NCBI RefSeq assembly: GCF_000367365.1
Contig: NZ_BARF01000054.1
Span: 1 to 64,000 of the forward strand
Length of the DNA: 64,000 nucleotides
Direction of reading: 5' to 3'
DNA from: Streptomyces prunicolor NBRC 13075
GTDB taxonomy: Bacteria > Actinomycetota > Actinomycetes > Streptomycetales > Streptomycetaceae
The translations under genes and the position numbers were made by a program. Shown in pieces: positions 33,664 through 41,827 of this stretch (positions are counted from its first letter, which is position 1; each line of letters opens with the position of its first letter). The notes beneath the pieces were generated by a model. It was not told the DNA's origin and did not search any database. It saw nothing but the letters and a program-made list of their open reading frames with translations.

Positions 33664-34416
33664 ATGATCGATCTGAACGCCGACCTCGGCGAGGGCTTCG
33701 GCCGCTGGCATCTCACCGACGACGAACAGCTGATGTCCGTCGTCACCAGCGCCAACGTGGCCTGCGGTTTCCACGCCGGGGACCCGGTCACCATGCGGCG
33801 GGTGTGCGAGCTCGCGGCCGAGCGCGGTGTCCGGGTCGGCGCACAGGTGTCCTACCGGGATCTGGCGGGGTTCGGGCGGCGCGCGATGGACGTGCCGTCC
33901 GCCGAGCTGGCGGCCGAAGTGGCCTACCAGATCGGCGCCTTGGAGGTGTTCGCCCGCGCGGCGGGCACGCGCGTGTCGTACGTCAAGCCGCACGGCGCGC
34001 TCTACAACCGGATCGTGCACGACCGGGAGCAGGCCGCCGCGGTGATCGAGGGCGTGCTCCTGGCCGATGCCTCGCTGCCCGTGCTCGGGCTGCCGGGCTC
34101 GGTCGTGCTCGAACTGGCCGCGAAAGCCGGGCTGCCGGCCGTCACGGAGGCGTTCGCGGACCGCGCGTACACCGACGAGGGCACGCTCGTGCCGCGCGGC
34201 CGGGACGGCGCGGTGGTCACCGACCCCGAGGCCGTCGTGGAGCGCTCGCTGAGCCTGGCCCGCTCCGGGTCGGTCGACGCGCTCTCCGGGGCGCGCATCG
34301 AGGTACGGGCCCGCTCCTTGTGCCTGCACGGGGACACGCCCGGCGCGGTCGACCTGGCCCGCAGGGTCCGCGAGCGGCTCCTGGAGTCGGGTGTCCGGGT
34401 GGAGGCCTTCGCATGA
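33664..34416 (+). CDS. pxpA: 5-oxoprolinase subunit A (LamB/YcsF family)
   Basis: A 250-residue LamB/YcsF protein, the subunit of the prokaryotic ATP-dependent 5-oxoprolinase that acts with PxpB and PxpC to open 5-oxoproline to glutamate. Motifs are IDLNADLGEGFGRW at the N-terminus, SANVACGFHAGDP, YVKPHGALYN, and LCLHGDTPGAV near the C-terminus. The second of two adjacent ATGs was chosen because AGGAG is then 5 nt away. It ends with an ATGA overlap into pxpB. Confidence 0.94.
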   Translation: MIDLNADLGEGFGRWHLTDDEQLMSVVTSANVACGFHAGDPVTMRRVCELAAERGVRVGAQVSYRDLAGFGRRAMDVPSAELAAEVAYQIGALEVFARAAGTRVSYVKPHGALYNRIVHDREQAAAVIEGVLLADASLPVLGLPGSVVLELAAKAGLPAVTEAFADRAYTDEGTLVPRGRDGAVVTDPEAVVERSLSLARSGSVDALSGARIEVRARSLCLHGDTPGAVDLARRVRERLLESGVRVEAFA

Positions 34417-35030
34417 GGGCGCTACCCGTCGGCGACAGCGCACTGCTCGTCGAGGTCGCCTCCGGGGAGGAGGCCCAGGCCGTCCACGCGGAGCTGCTGC
34501 GCCGCCGCGCGGCGGGCCTGCTCACCGTCCGCGAGATCGTCCCCGCCGCCCGCACGGTCCTCCTCGACGGCCTCGACGACCCGGCCCGGCTGGCCTCCGA
34601 ACTCGCCACCTCCGACGTACCGCCCGCTCCCCCGCGCGCGGGGGAGGTGATCGACCTCCCGGTGCGCTACGACGGCCCCGACCTCGCCGACGTCGCCGCG
34701 CTGTGGAACGTCCCCGAGCGGGAGGTGGCCCGCATCCACGCGGCCACCGAGTTCCGCGTCGCCTTCTGCGGGTTCGCCCCCGGCTTCGGCTACCTCACCG
34801 GCCTCCCGGCCCGCTACGACGTCCCCCGCCGGGCCACCCCGCGCACGGCCGTCCACGCCGGTGCCGTGGGCCTGGCGGGCCCGTACACCGGCGTGTACCC
34901 GCGCGCCTCGCCCGGCGGCTGGCAGCTGATCGGAACCACGACCGCGGTCCTGTGGGACCACACACGCGAGCCCGCCGCGCTGCTGTCGCCGGGCACGCGC
35001 GTGCGCTTCGTCCCGGTGGCGGACGTATGA
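34413..35030 (+). CDS. pxpB: 5-oxoprolinase subunit B (KipI-like)
   Basis: A 205-residue protein of the carboxyltransferase domain 1/KipI family. The conserved segment is FRVAFCGFAPGFGYLTGLP, followed by RRATPRTAVHAGAVGLAG and YPRASPGGWQLIGTT. With PxpC it forms the ATP-dependent 5-oxoproline-opening core. In B. subtilis the KipI homologue also inhibits the sporulation kinase KinA. The start ATG overlaps the pxpA stop and the stop overlaps the pxpC start, both ATGA couplings. Confidence 0.93.
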   Translation: MRALPVGDSALLVEVASGEEAQAVHAELLRRRAAGLLTVREIVPAARTVLLDGLDDPARLASELATSDVPPAPPRAGEVIDLPVRYDGPDLADVAALWNVPEREVARIHAATEFRVAFCGFAPGFGYLTGLPARYDVPRRATPRTAVHAGAVGLAGPYTGVYPRASPGGWQLIGTTTAVLWDHTREPAALLSPGTRVRFVPVADV

Positions 35031-35896
35031 CGGACAGCGCCTTCGCCGTCGTACGGGCCGGGGCCCTGACCACCGTGCAGGACCTGGGACGGCCCGGACA
35101 CGCGCACCTGGGGGTGCCGCGTTCCGGGGCGCTCGACGGACCCGCGGCCGCGCTCGTCAACCGGCTGGTCGGCAACCCGCCCGAAGCGGCCGTCCTGGAG
35201 ACGACCCTCAACGGCTGTGCCGTACGGCCTCGTTCAACGATCCTCGTGGCCGTCGGCGGCGCCCCCTGCCCGGTCACGGTGGACGGACGACCGGTCGCCT
35301 GGGGAGCACCCGTGCATGTCCCCGCCGGGGCGCTCCTGGACATCGGGACGGCCGTCTCCGGAGTGCGGTCCTACGTCGCCTTCGCCGGTGGGGTCGGGGT
35401 CGAGCCGGTGCTCGGCAGCCGTTCCACGGACCTGCTGTCCGGGCTCGGTCCGGCGCCGCTCACGAACGGCGCCATACTGCCGCTGGGTTCCCCGATGAGC
35501 CTCCACGCGCGCGTGGACGTCGCCCCGCAGCCGCGACCCCCGGTCGAACTCGTCCTGCGGGTGACCCTGGGACCTCGCGACGACTGGTTCACCCCGGAGG
35601 CCGTCCGCACGTTCACCTCACGCGCCTACCGGGTGTCCTCGGCGAGCAACCGCATCGGCCTGCGCACCGAGGGGCCGGCCCTGGAGCGGGCCCTTACCGG
35701 TGAACTCCCCAGTGAGGGCATGGTCCTTGGCGCCGTCCAGGTTCCCCCGGACGGCCGCCCGGTGGTGTTCCTCGCCGACCATCCGACCACCGGCGGGTAC
35801 CCGGTGATCGCCGTCGTCCGCCCCTCGGACCTCCCGGCGGCCGCGCAGGCGGTGCCCGGGACCCCGGTCCGTTTCGTGGCCGTACGCCGCCGCTGA
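35027..35896 (+). CDS. pxpC: 5-oxoprolinase subunit C (KipA-like)
   Basis: A 289-residue biotin-dependent carboxyltransferase-like (KipA) protein. Typical stretches are TTVQDLGRPGHAHLGVPRSGALD, RSYVAFAGGV, and the C-terminal PSEGMVLGAVQVPPDGRPVVFLADHPTTGGYP. It completes the PxpABC enzyme and ends the operon, 14 bp from the convergent GDSL hydrolase gene. Codons for about residues 68-73 contain a 15-nt match to the operator at 31394. Confidence 0.93.
   Translation: MTDSAFAVVRAGALTTVQDLGRPGHAHLGVPRSGALDGPAAALVNRLVGNPPEAAVLETTLNGCAVRPRSTILVAVGGAPCPVTVDGRPVAWGAPVHVPAGALLDIGTAVSGVRSYVAFAGGVGVEPVLGSRSTDLLSGLGPAPLTNGAILPLGSPMSLHARVDVAPQPRPPVELVLRVTLGPRDDWFTPEAVRTFTSRAYRVSSASNRIGLRTEGPALERALTGELPSEGMVLGAVQVPPDGRPVVFLADHPTTGGYPVIAVVRPSDLPAAAQAVPGTPVRFVAVRRR
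35230..35244. promoter_or_regulatory. Possible second GntR operator half-site cluster inside pxpC
   Basis: TCGTTCAACGATCCT is identical over 15 nt to part of the palindrome at 31394-31410. It keeps the TCGTT-C-AACGA core, but the outer arm is GGCC instead of GGA. It lies about 200 bp inside pxpC and could be a secondary repressor site that loops to the upstream operator, or coincidence. Confidence 0.4.
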
Positions 35897-35910
35897 AGCC
35901 CCCGTAGGCC

Positions 35911-36771
35911 CTATGCGGCGTCCGGCTGCTCCTGCTGCACCGACAGCGAGGCAAGCGCCATCGACACGGCGTGGGACGCGCTCAGGTCGAGGCGCGCGCT
36001 GGTGCCCCGCGCGCGGTGGCGCATCTCGTCGGCGGCCAGCCTCAGAAGCTGCGGCAGCAGGTCGGTGCAGCGGCGGACCACCCACCCGGTGCCCGCGGTC
36101 GCCAGCCACAGCAGACTGGCCGACCTGGTGGGCGCCGGGAACTCGGGCTCGGGCGAGGGTGCGACCCCCGAGGCCACACCCTCCTCGGTGAGCAACGCGT
36201 GGAAACGCAGCGCCAGTTGGCGGTGTCCGCGCTCCCCGGGGTGCAGCCGGTCCGCGCTCCAGATCGCACGGTCCATGATCCACGCACCCTCGGCCGCGTG
36301 CAGATGTACGGCCCCGTACCGCTCGGAGAGCGCGTGCACCACGGTGTTCACCGCCCGCTGGCGACGGGCGAGCGGGCGGGCCAGCGCGCCCGGGAGGCCG
36401 AGCATCGCGCCCGGATCGGGCAGACAGGCCGTGAGCAGGGTCGCGCCCTGCGCCGTGAAGGCCGCGTAGACCTCGTCGAGGCGGGCGGCCACGGCCTGGA
36501 TGTCGAAGGTGCAGCGCAGGGTGTCGTTGACGCCTATGACGACGGACACGACGTCCGGGTTCAGGGCGAGCCCGGCCGGGGTCTGCCGTTCCAGCACGTC
36601 GCGTGACTGCGCCCCGCTGACCGCCAGGTTCGTGAACTCCACGGTCCCTTCGGGCTGTTCGGCGATCCCGTCGGCGAGCAGCGCTGCCCAACCGCGCCAT
36701 GCCTCGCCGACGGGATCGCCCACGCCCTCGGTGAGCGAGTCACCGAGGGCGACGAAACGGACCGTTCTCAT
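35911..36771 (-). CDS. SGNH/GDSL-family hydrolase
   Basis: A 286-residue SGNH hydrolase with ester- or carbohydrate-deacylating potential. The four blocks are visible: FVALGDSLTEGVGD (Ser), NLAVSGAQ (Gly), VIGVNDTLR (Asn), and the C-terminal D-x2-H in SADRLHPGERGH. No signal peptide is seen, so it is probably cytosolic. The last ~90 residues are outside the domain. The ATG overlaps the stop of the glycosyltransferase gene upstream in the same direction, so the three genes 39055-35911 form one operon. The substrate could be an acylated glycolipid, in keeping with the glycosyltransferases. Confidence 0.9.
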   Translation of the reverse strand: MRTVRFVALGDSLTEGVGDPVGEAWRGWAALLADGIAEQPEGTVEFTNLAVSGAQSRDVLERQTPAGLALNPDVVSVVIGVNDTLRCTFDIQAVAARLDEVYAAFTAQGATLLTACLPDPGAMLGLPGALARPLARRQRAVNTVVHALSERYGAVHLHAAEGAWIMDRAIWSADRLHPGERGHRQLALRFHALLTEEGVASGVAPSPEPEFPAPTRSASLLWLATAGTGWVVRRCTDLLPQLLRLAADEMRHRARGTSARLDLSASHAVSMALASLSVQQEQPDAA

Positions 36772-37931
36772 GCCACGCCTCCGGGCACGAACCGCCGTAC
36801 CGGAACATCCGCGTCGTGGGCCGCGAGGAACGCGTCGACCGCCGTGTGCCAGCCGAAACACTCGGCACGCGCGCGTGCGGTCTCGCGGCGCTCCGTCTCG
36901 GGGCGTTCGAGGAGCATGTCCACGGCGTCCGCGAAGGCCCTCCCGTTGTCCGCGGCCGTGGCACCGGCGGAACCGATGACCTCGGGCAACGCGGACGAGG
37001 CGCTGGCCACCACGGGCGTGCCACAGGCCATCGCCTCCAGCGCGGCGAGCCCGAAGGTCTCGGCGGGCCCGGGTGCCAGGCACACGTCGGCGGAGGCCTG
37101 GAGCGCGCCGAGCAGCCGCCGGTCGGAGACGTGCCCGAGGAAGGTGACCGGCAACCCGCGCTCCCGCGCCCGCTGTTCGAGCCGGGCCCGCAGCGGCCCG
37201 TCCCCAGCGACCACGAGGACCGCCCGCCGCCCGCGCCGTAGCAGCGCCTCCAGGGCGTCGAGCGCCGTGCCGGGCTTCTTCTCCACGGAGAGCCTGGTGC
37301 AGGTCACCAGCAGAACCTGGTCCACGCGCGCGTACTCCGCGCGCAGCACCGGGTCCCGCAGGGCCGGCCGGCGCCCCACCAGGTCGACGCCCAGGGGAGC
37401 CCGTACGACGTTCCGGGCGCCGATGCGGACGAACTCCCGCTCGGCGAACTCGGTGGTGCACACCACGCGCGCGTAGGTGTGCGCCGTACGGACGTTGAGG
37501 GCGTCGGCGGTGCGCCGGGACAGGTTCTCCGAAAGGCCCCAGGTACGCAGGACGCCGTCGGCGGTCTCGTGGGACACCATCACGGCGGGGACGCGGGCCC
37601 GCCTGGCCCATTTGCCGGTCCAGCGCAGGGTCGTACGGTCGGAGACCTCCAGGCGGTCGGGGGCGAGATGTTCCAGGAGGCCGGCCACGCGCCGCTTGTC
37701 GGCGAGGACGCGGTAGCCGCCGGTGCCGGGCAGCAGCGGCCCGGGCAGGGTGATGACCCGGCCCTGCTCGGTCTCACGGTCGGTGTGGCGTTCGCCGGGC
37801 AGGATGAGGACCGGATCGTGCCCGGCCTCCTTGAAGCCCCTGCCCAGCTCGCGCAGGGCGGTGCGCAGCCCCCCGGAGGAGGGGGCCACGAAGTTGGCGA
37901 GGCGGACGATCCGCAGCGAGGCGGTGTTCAC
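36768..37931 (-). CDS. GT4-family glycosyltransferase
   Basis: A 387-residue GT-B glycosyltransferase. The Rossmann donor half shows VTCTRLSVEKKPGTALDAL, VVAGDGPLRARL and the E-x7-E region APGPAETFGLAALEAMACGTPVV. The N-terminal acceptor half starts IVRLANFVAPSSGGLRTAL. Donor and acceptor are not predictable in detail, but similarity to mannosyl- or glucosyltransferases of glycolipid and glycan synthesis is likely. The GTG at 37931 overlaps the stop of the preceding glycosyltransferase gene, so both are translated together. Confidence 0.9.
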   Translation of the reverse strand: MNTASLRIVRLANFVAPSSGGLRTALRELGRGFKEAGHDPVLILPGERHTDRETEQGRVITLPGPLLPGTGGYRVLADKRRVAGLLEHLAPDRLEVSDRTTLRWTGKWARRARVPAVMVSHETADGVLRTWGLSENLSRRTADALNVRTAHTYARVVCTTEFAEREFVRIGARNVVRAPLGVDLVGRRPALRDPVLRAEYARVDQVLLVTCTRLSVEKKPGTALDALEALLRRGRRAVLVVAGDGPLRARLEQRARERGLPVTFLGHVSDRRLLGALQASADVCLAPGPAETFGLAALEAMACGTPVVASASSALPEVIGSAGATAADNGRAFADAVDMLLERPETERRETARARAECFGWHTAVDAFLAAHDADVPVRRFVPGGVA

Positions 37932-39055
37932 GCCGCCACCACCACCTTGCGCGCGGCGAGGACATCCCCGTAGTGCGCGATCAGTTGGTCGCCGACGGCC
38001 GCCCACGTGCGGCCCTCGACCATGGCCCGCGCGGCGGTGCCGTACGCGGCGCGCAGTGCGGGATCGGCGGCCAGGGTCCGCACGGCGTCCGTCACAGCGG
38101 CCTCGTCGCGCGGCGGGAAGAGGAACCCGGTGCGGCCGTGGGCGACCAGGTCGAGCGGGCCGCCGGCGGCGGGCGCGACGACGGGGACGCCGCTGGCCAT
38201 GGCTTCCTGGACGGTCTGACAGAAGGTCTCAAAAGGTCCGGTGTGCACGAATATGTCCAACGAGGCGAAGATACGGGCGAGCTCGTCCCCGGTACGCCGA
38301 CCGAGGAAGACCGCGCCCGGCAGCGCCTCGTCGAGGTGCGGCCGACTGGGCCCGTCGCCGACGACCACGACCCGGACGCCCGGGAGTCCGCAGGCTCCGG
38401 CGAGGAGTTCGATCTGCTTCTCGGGGGCTAGCCGACCGACGTAGCCGACGAGCAGTTCGCCGTTCGGGGCGAGTTCGCGGCGCAGCGCCTCGTCCCGGCA
38501 CTCGGGGCGAAAACGCTCTGTGTCGACGCCTCGCGGCCAGAGGCGGACCCGGGGCACACCGTGTGCCTCCAGGTCGCCCAGGGCCGCGCTGGAGGGCGCC
38601 AGGGTGCGGTCGGCGGCGGCGTGGACGGAGCGGATGCGCCGCCAGGCGGTGGCCTCGCCCGCACCGACATACGTACGGGCGTATCCGGCGAGGTCGGTCT
38701 GGTAGACGGCGACGGCGGGAATGCCGAGCCGCGCGGCGGCGGCCATGCCGCGGACGCCGAGGATGAAGGGGCTGGCCAGGTGCACGATGTCCGCGCGGTG
38801 TTCGGTGATGGCCGCGGCGACGCGTCGGCTGGGGAGGGCGACGCGGACCTGGGGGTAGCCCGGGAGCGGTAGGGAGGGGACACGGATGACGGGGCACGGC
38901 GACTCGGCGTCGGGCCCGGGGCCGGCCGAGGTGGCCGGCGCGACGACGAGCGGATGATGACCGCGATCCACGAGGTGCCGGGCGGTCTGGAGCGCGCAGT
39001 GGGCCACGCCGTTCACATCGGGGGGAAAGGATTCGGTCACGATGACGACACGCAT
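37928..39055 (-). CDS. GT4-family glycosyltransferase (mannosyltransferase-like)
   Basis: A 375-residue GT-B enzyme. It begins MRVVIVTESFPPDVNGVA, typical of PimB/MgtA-type GDP-mannose-dependent alpha-mannosyltransferases. It has the donor-site stretch GYVGRLAPEKQIELLAG, VVVGDGPSRPHL and GPFETFCQTVQEAMASGVPVVAPAAGGP, with the E-x7-E motif. It probably transfers a hexose to a polar lipid or polyprenol. It is the first gene of the operon with the second glycosyltransferase and the GDSL hydrolase. Confidence 0.9.
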   Translation of the reverse strand: MRVVIVTESFPPDVNGVAHCALQTARHLVDRGHHPLVVAPATSAGPGPDAESPCPVIRVPSLPLPGYPQVRVALPSRRVAAAITEHRADIVHLASPFILGVRGMAAAARLGIPAVAVYQTDLAGYARTYVGAGEATAWRRIRSVHAAADRTLAPSSAALGDLEAHGVPRVRLWPRGVDTERFRPECRDEALRRELAPNGELLVGYVGRLAPEKQIELLAGACGLPGVRVVVVGDGPSRPHLDEALPGAVFLGRRTGDELARIFASLDIFVHTGPFETFCQTVQEAMASGVPVVAPAAGGPLDLVAHGRTGFLFPPRDEAAVTDAVRTLAADPALRAAYGTAARAMVEGRTWAAVGDQLIAHYGDVLAARKVVVAA

Positions 39056-39148
39056 ACCCGTGTTCTCGCCGCGCTGGACGTGCCCGCGTCAACGTGGATC
39101 TATGCGAACGGTGAACGTCCCATGAGCGTTGCGCTGCACACCCGAGCA

Positions 39149-39186
39149 GGTCAGACGGCGGCCATGCGCGTCTGACCCGCGGGTCA
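39149..39186. terminator. Hairpin between HEAT-like gene and GT operon
   Basis: GGTCAGACG (39149-39157) and CGTCTGACC (39169-39177) form a 9-bp stem, overlapping a second perfect palindrome TGACCCGCGGGTCA (39173-39186). It follows the minus-strand stop at 39195, so it may end that transcript. As overlapping dyads upstream of the glycosyltransferase operon it could instead be an operator. Confidence 0.5.
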
Positions 39187-39194
39187 TCCCACGT

Positions 39195-40613
39195 TCACAC
39201 TGCGGGGGCGTCGGGCCCGATCCGGCTCCGTACGGCTGTCTGGACTTCCGCTTCCTCGGCCGGGTCGGCGGCGAGCCTGCGGAGCTGCTCCACGACGCGG
39301 GCGTCGGCGGTCTCGGCGTGCCGGGCGGCGATCTCGCGGGTGGTCTCCTCGCAGTCCCAGAGGCACTCGACGGCGAAGCCTGCGGCGTAGGAGGGGTCGG
39401 TGGCGGCCAGGGCGCGGGCGGCCCGGCCGCGCAGATGGGACGAGGCCGTCTCCCGGTACACATGGCGCAGGACGGGGGCTGCGCAGGCGATGCCGAGGCG
39501 TCCGGCGCCGTCGACCAGGGTCCAGAGGGTGGGGGCGTCGGGTCCTTCGCCCATCACGGCCTCCCTGAGGGCGCCGAGGACGAGGTCGCTGTCCTGGGCT
39601 CCGCCCCGGCAGGCGAGCATCCGTCCGGCGGCGGCGCCGAGCGGATCGGGTCGGCGCGCCCAGCCGCGGGCCCGGTCGACGGCGGCGACCGACCGCATCC
39701 GTTCGAAGGCGTCCACGGCGGCCTCCACGACGGGTGCCGGGCCGGTGGCCACCGCGCGTTCGATCAGTTGGAGGGCTTCGGGATCGTTGCTGTCGGCGAG
39801 ATAGCGCAGGGCGGTGCAGCGGGCGCCCTCCCCGCCGTCCTTGGCGGCCTCGACGATCGCGGGCCGGTCCTCGGGACCCGCCACCGCGGTGAGGCAGCGG
39901 GCGGCGGGGACATGCAGCGCGGCGCCGCGTTCGAGGCCCTGTTGGGCCCATTCGAACACCGCTTGCACGCTCCACCCCGGACGGGGCCCGGTAGGTCGCA
40001 TCTGGCGTTGCCAGAGGTCGAAGCAGCCGGCTTCCTGGGCGGCACGCACGCGCGTGGCGATCGATTCGCGCGGGTCGTCGGCCCACAGCCGCCAGGGCCG
40101 GGGTTCGAAGGCGTCCCGCACGGCGGTGGCCAGTTCGGCCTCGCCCTCGGGGTCGGCCGGGAACCGCGCCAGCACGGGAGCGGCGAGGGCACGCAGGCCC
40201 GCGTCGTCGTCCCTGAGCGCCAGCTCGTCGAGCGCCCAGGCCCAATTGCTCCCGGAGGCCGCGTACCTGCGCAGCAGGGCGAGGGCGTCCAGCCTGCCGT
40301 AGGAGGCGAGGTGCCCGAGGACGGCGAGCGCGAGGCCCGTACGTGACTCCTCGGTGTCGAGGACGTCCTCGGTGTCGAAGAGGTGGGCCTCGACGGCGTC
40401 CAGGTCGCCGTTCAGATCGAGGTACAGACGGGCGTAGTACAGGGAGCGGTTCTCCACCTGCCAGTCGTGGCGGGGGTCGCGCAGCACACAGTGGTTCAGC
40501 GCCGCGAGTGCCTCGGCACGAGGGGCGGTGAGCGCGTGCAGTGTGCCGTCGCCGCGGCCCCGCTGAAGCAGGCCGAGCAGCGTACCGCTGGGCGCTATGA
40601 CCGGATCGAACAT
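39195..40613 (-). CDS. HEAT-repeat-like hypothetical protein
   Basis: A 472-residue, Ala- and Leu-rich, all-helical soluble protein. Repeated pairs of amphipathic helices (for example GARCTALRYLADSNDPEALQLIERAVA, then EAAVDAFERMRSVAAVDRARG, LRGRAARALAATDPSYAAG) look like HEAT/ARM repeats, which mediate protein contacts. No catalytic motif is seen. The start MFDPVIAP was chosen as the first residue of conserved character; the ribosome binding site is weak. It is followed by a hairpin before the glycosyltransferase operon. The function is unknown. Confidence 0.8.
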   Translation of the reverse strand: MFDPVIAPSGTLLGLLQRGRGDGTLHALTAPRAEALAALNHCVLRDPRHDWQVENRSLYYARLYLDLNGDLDAVEAHLFDTEDVLDTEESRTGLALAVLGHLASYGRLDALALLRRYAASGSNWAWALDELALRDDDAGLRALAAPVLARFPADPEGEAELATAVRDAFEPRPWRLWADDPRESIATRVRAAQEAGCFDLWQRQMRPTGPRPGWSVQAVFEWAQQGLERGAALHVPAARCLTAVAGPEDRPAIVEAAKDGGEGARCTALRYLADSNDPEALQLIERAVATGPAPVVEAAVDAFERMRSVAAVDRARGWARRPDPLGAAAGRMLACRGGAQDSDLVLGALREAVMGEGPDAPTLWTLVDGAGRLGIACAAPVLRHVYRETASSHLRGRAARALAATDPSYAAGFAVECLWDCEETTREIAARHAETADARVVEQLRRLAADPAEEAEVQTAVRSRIGPDAPAV

Positions 40614-40949
40614 GGGAAACAGCCTCACATCAAGCGTCGACGCAACCGGGGGACGTGCACTACCTGGCCGCGTGACAACACGTCGGGGCGCCCGCCGTTT
40701 CCTGCTTGCTGTAGACCATTTTCCTCTGCCTCTCGTAGGTGGCCCATACGGGCCGCAACTACGGCCCGCGCGGTGCGGCAACACCTGCCCAGCCATCGCG
40801 TCCGTAAATCACGACGTCATGATGACCCGGCAGTTCTCGATGCCGCGACCGAAATTTCGGGCGGCGCCGTGCTGCCTTCCCCCGTTTTCCCCCGTTTTCC
40901 TTGTCGTACCAGGTCAGAAGGCCCGCCTTTGCTGCCGACGGGCCGCGTG
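40614..40949. other. Intergenic region between ankyrin and HEAT genes
   Basis: 336 bp without a convincing gene. It holds an imperfect 16-bp palindrome ATCACGACGTCATGAT (40808-40823, two mismatches), which is a candidate operator upstream of the HEAT-like gene, and a tandem repeat of a 10-mer at 40880-40899. No promoter was assigned. Confidence 0.45.
40880..40899. repeat. Two tandem copies of a 10-mer (C/T-rich)
   Basis: CCCCGTTTTC occurs twice without a gap. On the minus strand this is a purine-only G/A tract. It was probably made by slippage and has no evident function. Confidence 0.5.
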
Positions 40950-41342
40950 TCAGTGCGCGCCGAACAGCTCCAGCAGCTCGGCCTTGTCGAACATCCGGGC
41001 GGTGTCGACCGCCGACGGGGTGCCCGCGGCCGGATCGGCGCCGGCCTCCAGCAGGACTTCGATCACCTCGTGCTCGCCCTTGAAGACGGCTCCGGCGAGC
41101 GGGGTCTGGCCCCGGTCGTTGATCCGGTCGGCCTCGGCGCCGCGCGCCAACAGGGCCCGTACGGCCCCGGCGTGCCCGTGGTAGGCGGCGAGCATCACCA
41201 GGGAGTCACCGCGGTCATTGGTGAGGTTGGCCGGGACGCCCGCGTCCACGTACGCGACCAGCGCTTCGGTCCCGCCCTGACGGGCCAGATCGAAGATCTT
41301 GGTCGCGAACTCCACGACCTCGGGGTCGGGGGCTTCACTCAT
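40950..41342 (-). CDS. Ankyrin-repeat protein
   Basis: A 130-residue protein made of three to four ankyrin repeats: GGTEALVAYVDAGVPANLTNDRGDSLVMLAAYHGHAGAV, then RALLARGAEADRINDRGQTPLAGAV, then a final VIEVLLEAGADPAAG (each about 33 residues). Ankyrin repeats bind proteins, and the partner is unknown. The ATG at 41342 follows GAGAGG. It is divergent from smeA-sffA with 256 bp between. Confidence 0.9.
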   Translation of the reverse strand: MSEAPDPEVVEFATKIFDLARQGGTEALVAYVDAGVPANLTNDRGDSLVMLAAYHGHAGAVRALLARGAEADRINDRGQTPLAGAVFKGEHEVIEVLLEAGADPAAGTPSAVDTARMFDKAELLELFGAH

Positions 41343-41396
41343 CGGCCTGACCGCCTCTCACTAGTACGGGTGAATCGCCAGCGTACTGGCTCCACA

Positions 41397-41446
41397 GACA
41401 CATGACCGGCCCCCTCCGAGGCAAAGATCACCACAGGGCCCGACAC
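41397..41446. promoter_or_regulatory. Two GACAC motifs upstream of smeA (possible WhiA sites)
   Basis: GACAC occurs at 41397-41401 and 41442-41446, 150-200 bp before smeA. GACAC is the core bound by the sporulation regulator WhiA. A further direct repeat GAAATTC-GCC-GAAATTC lies at 41495-41511. smeA-sffA expression in S. coelicolor depends on early whi genes, so these elements are plausible, but a 5-mer occurs often by chance. Confidence 0.4.
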
Positions 41447-41598
41447 CGGTGAAACCCCTGCTCAGACAGCCCGAATGCGCTCCACCATCCGAGGGAAATT
41501 CGCCGAAATTCACCCACTTGCACCTTTTATCGTATGGATACATCCTGTGATCCTGGAACAACTCATGGTGACTGTCCCCACGAACCAGGAGAGCTCAA

Positions 41599-41793
41599 AT
41601 GATCTTGTCCATGTCAGGCGTCGTCCTTCTCGGCATCATCGTCTTCCTCTTCTTCAAGAAGGACGGACTCAAGGCCTCCCACGCCCTGGTGGCCGCACTC
41701 TTCGGCTTCTACATGGCCAGCACGGCCATCGCGCCGAGCATCAAGGCCGGCGGCGAGAGCCTGGCGAGCCTCCTCGGCGGCATCAAGTTCTGA
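41599..41793 (+). CDS. smeA: Small sporulation membrane protein SmeA
   Basis: A 64-residue protein with one clear N-terminal membrane helix (SGVVLLGIIVFLFF) and a second weakly hydrophobic segment (ASHALVAALFGFYMAS). Size, sequence character and the FtsK-like neighbour match S. coelicolor SmeA, which localises to sporulation septa, recruits SffA there, and affects chromosome segregation and spore maturation. ATG 41599 has AGGAGAG upstream. It is cotranscribed with sffA, 34 bp downstream. Confidence 0.88.
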   Translation: MILSMSGVVLLGIIVFLFFKKDGLKASHALVAALFGFYMASTAIAPSIKAGGESLASLLGGIKF

Positions 41794-41827
41794 CGTCCCC
41801 ACCCGTACGGACCTTCAGGAGACAGCA

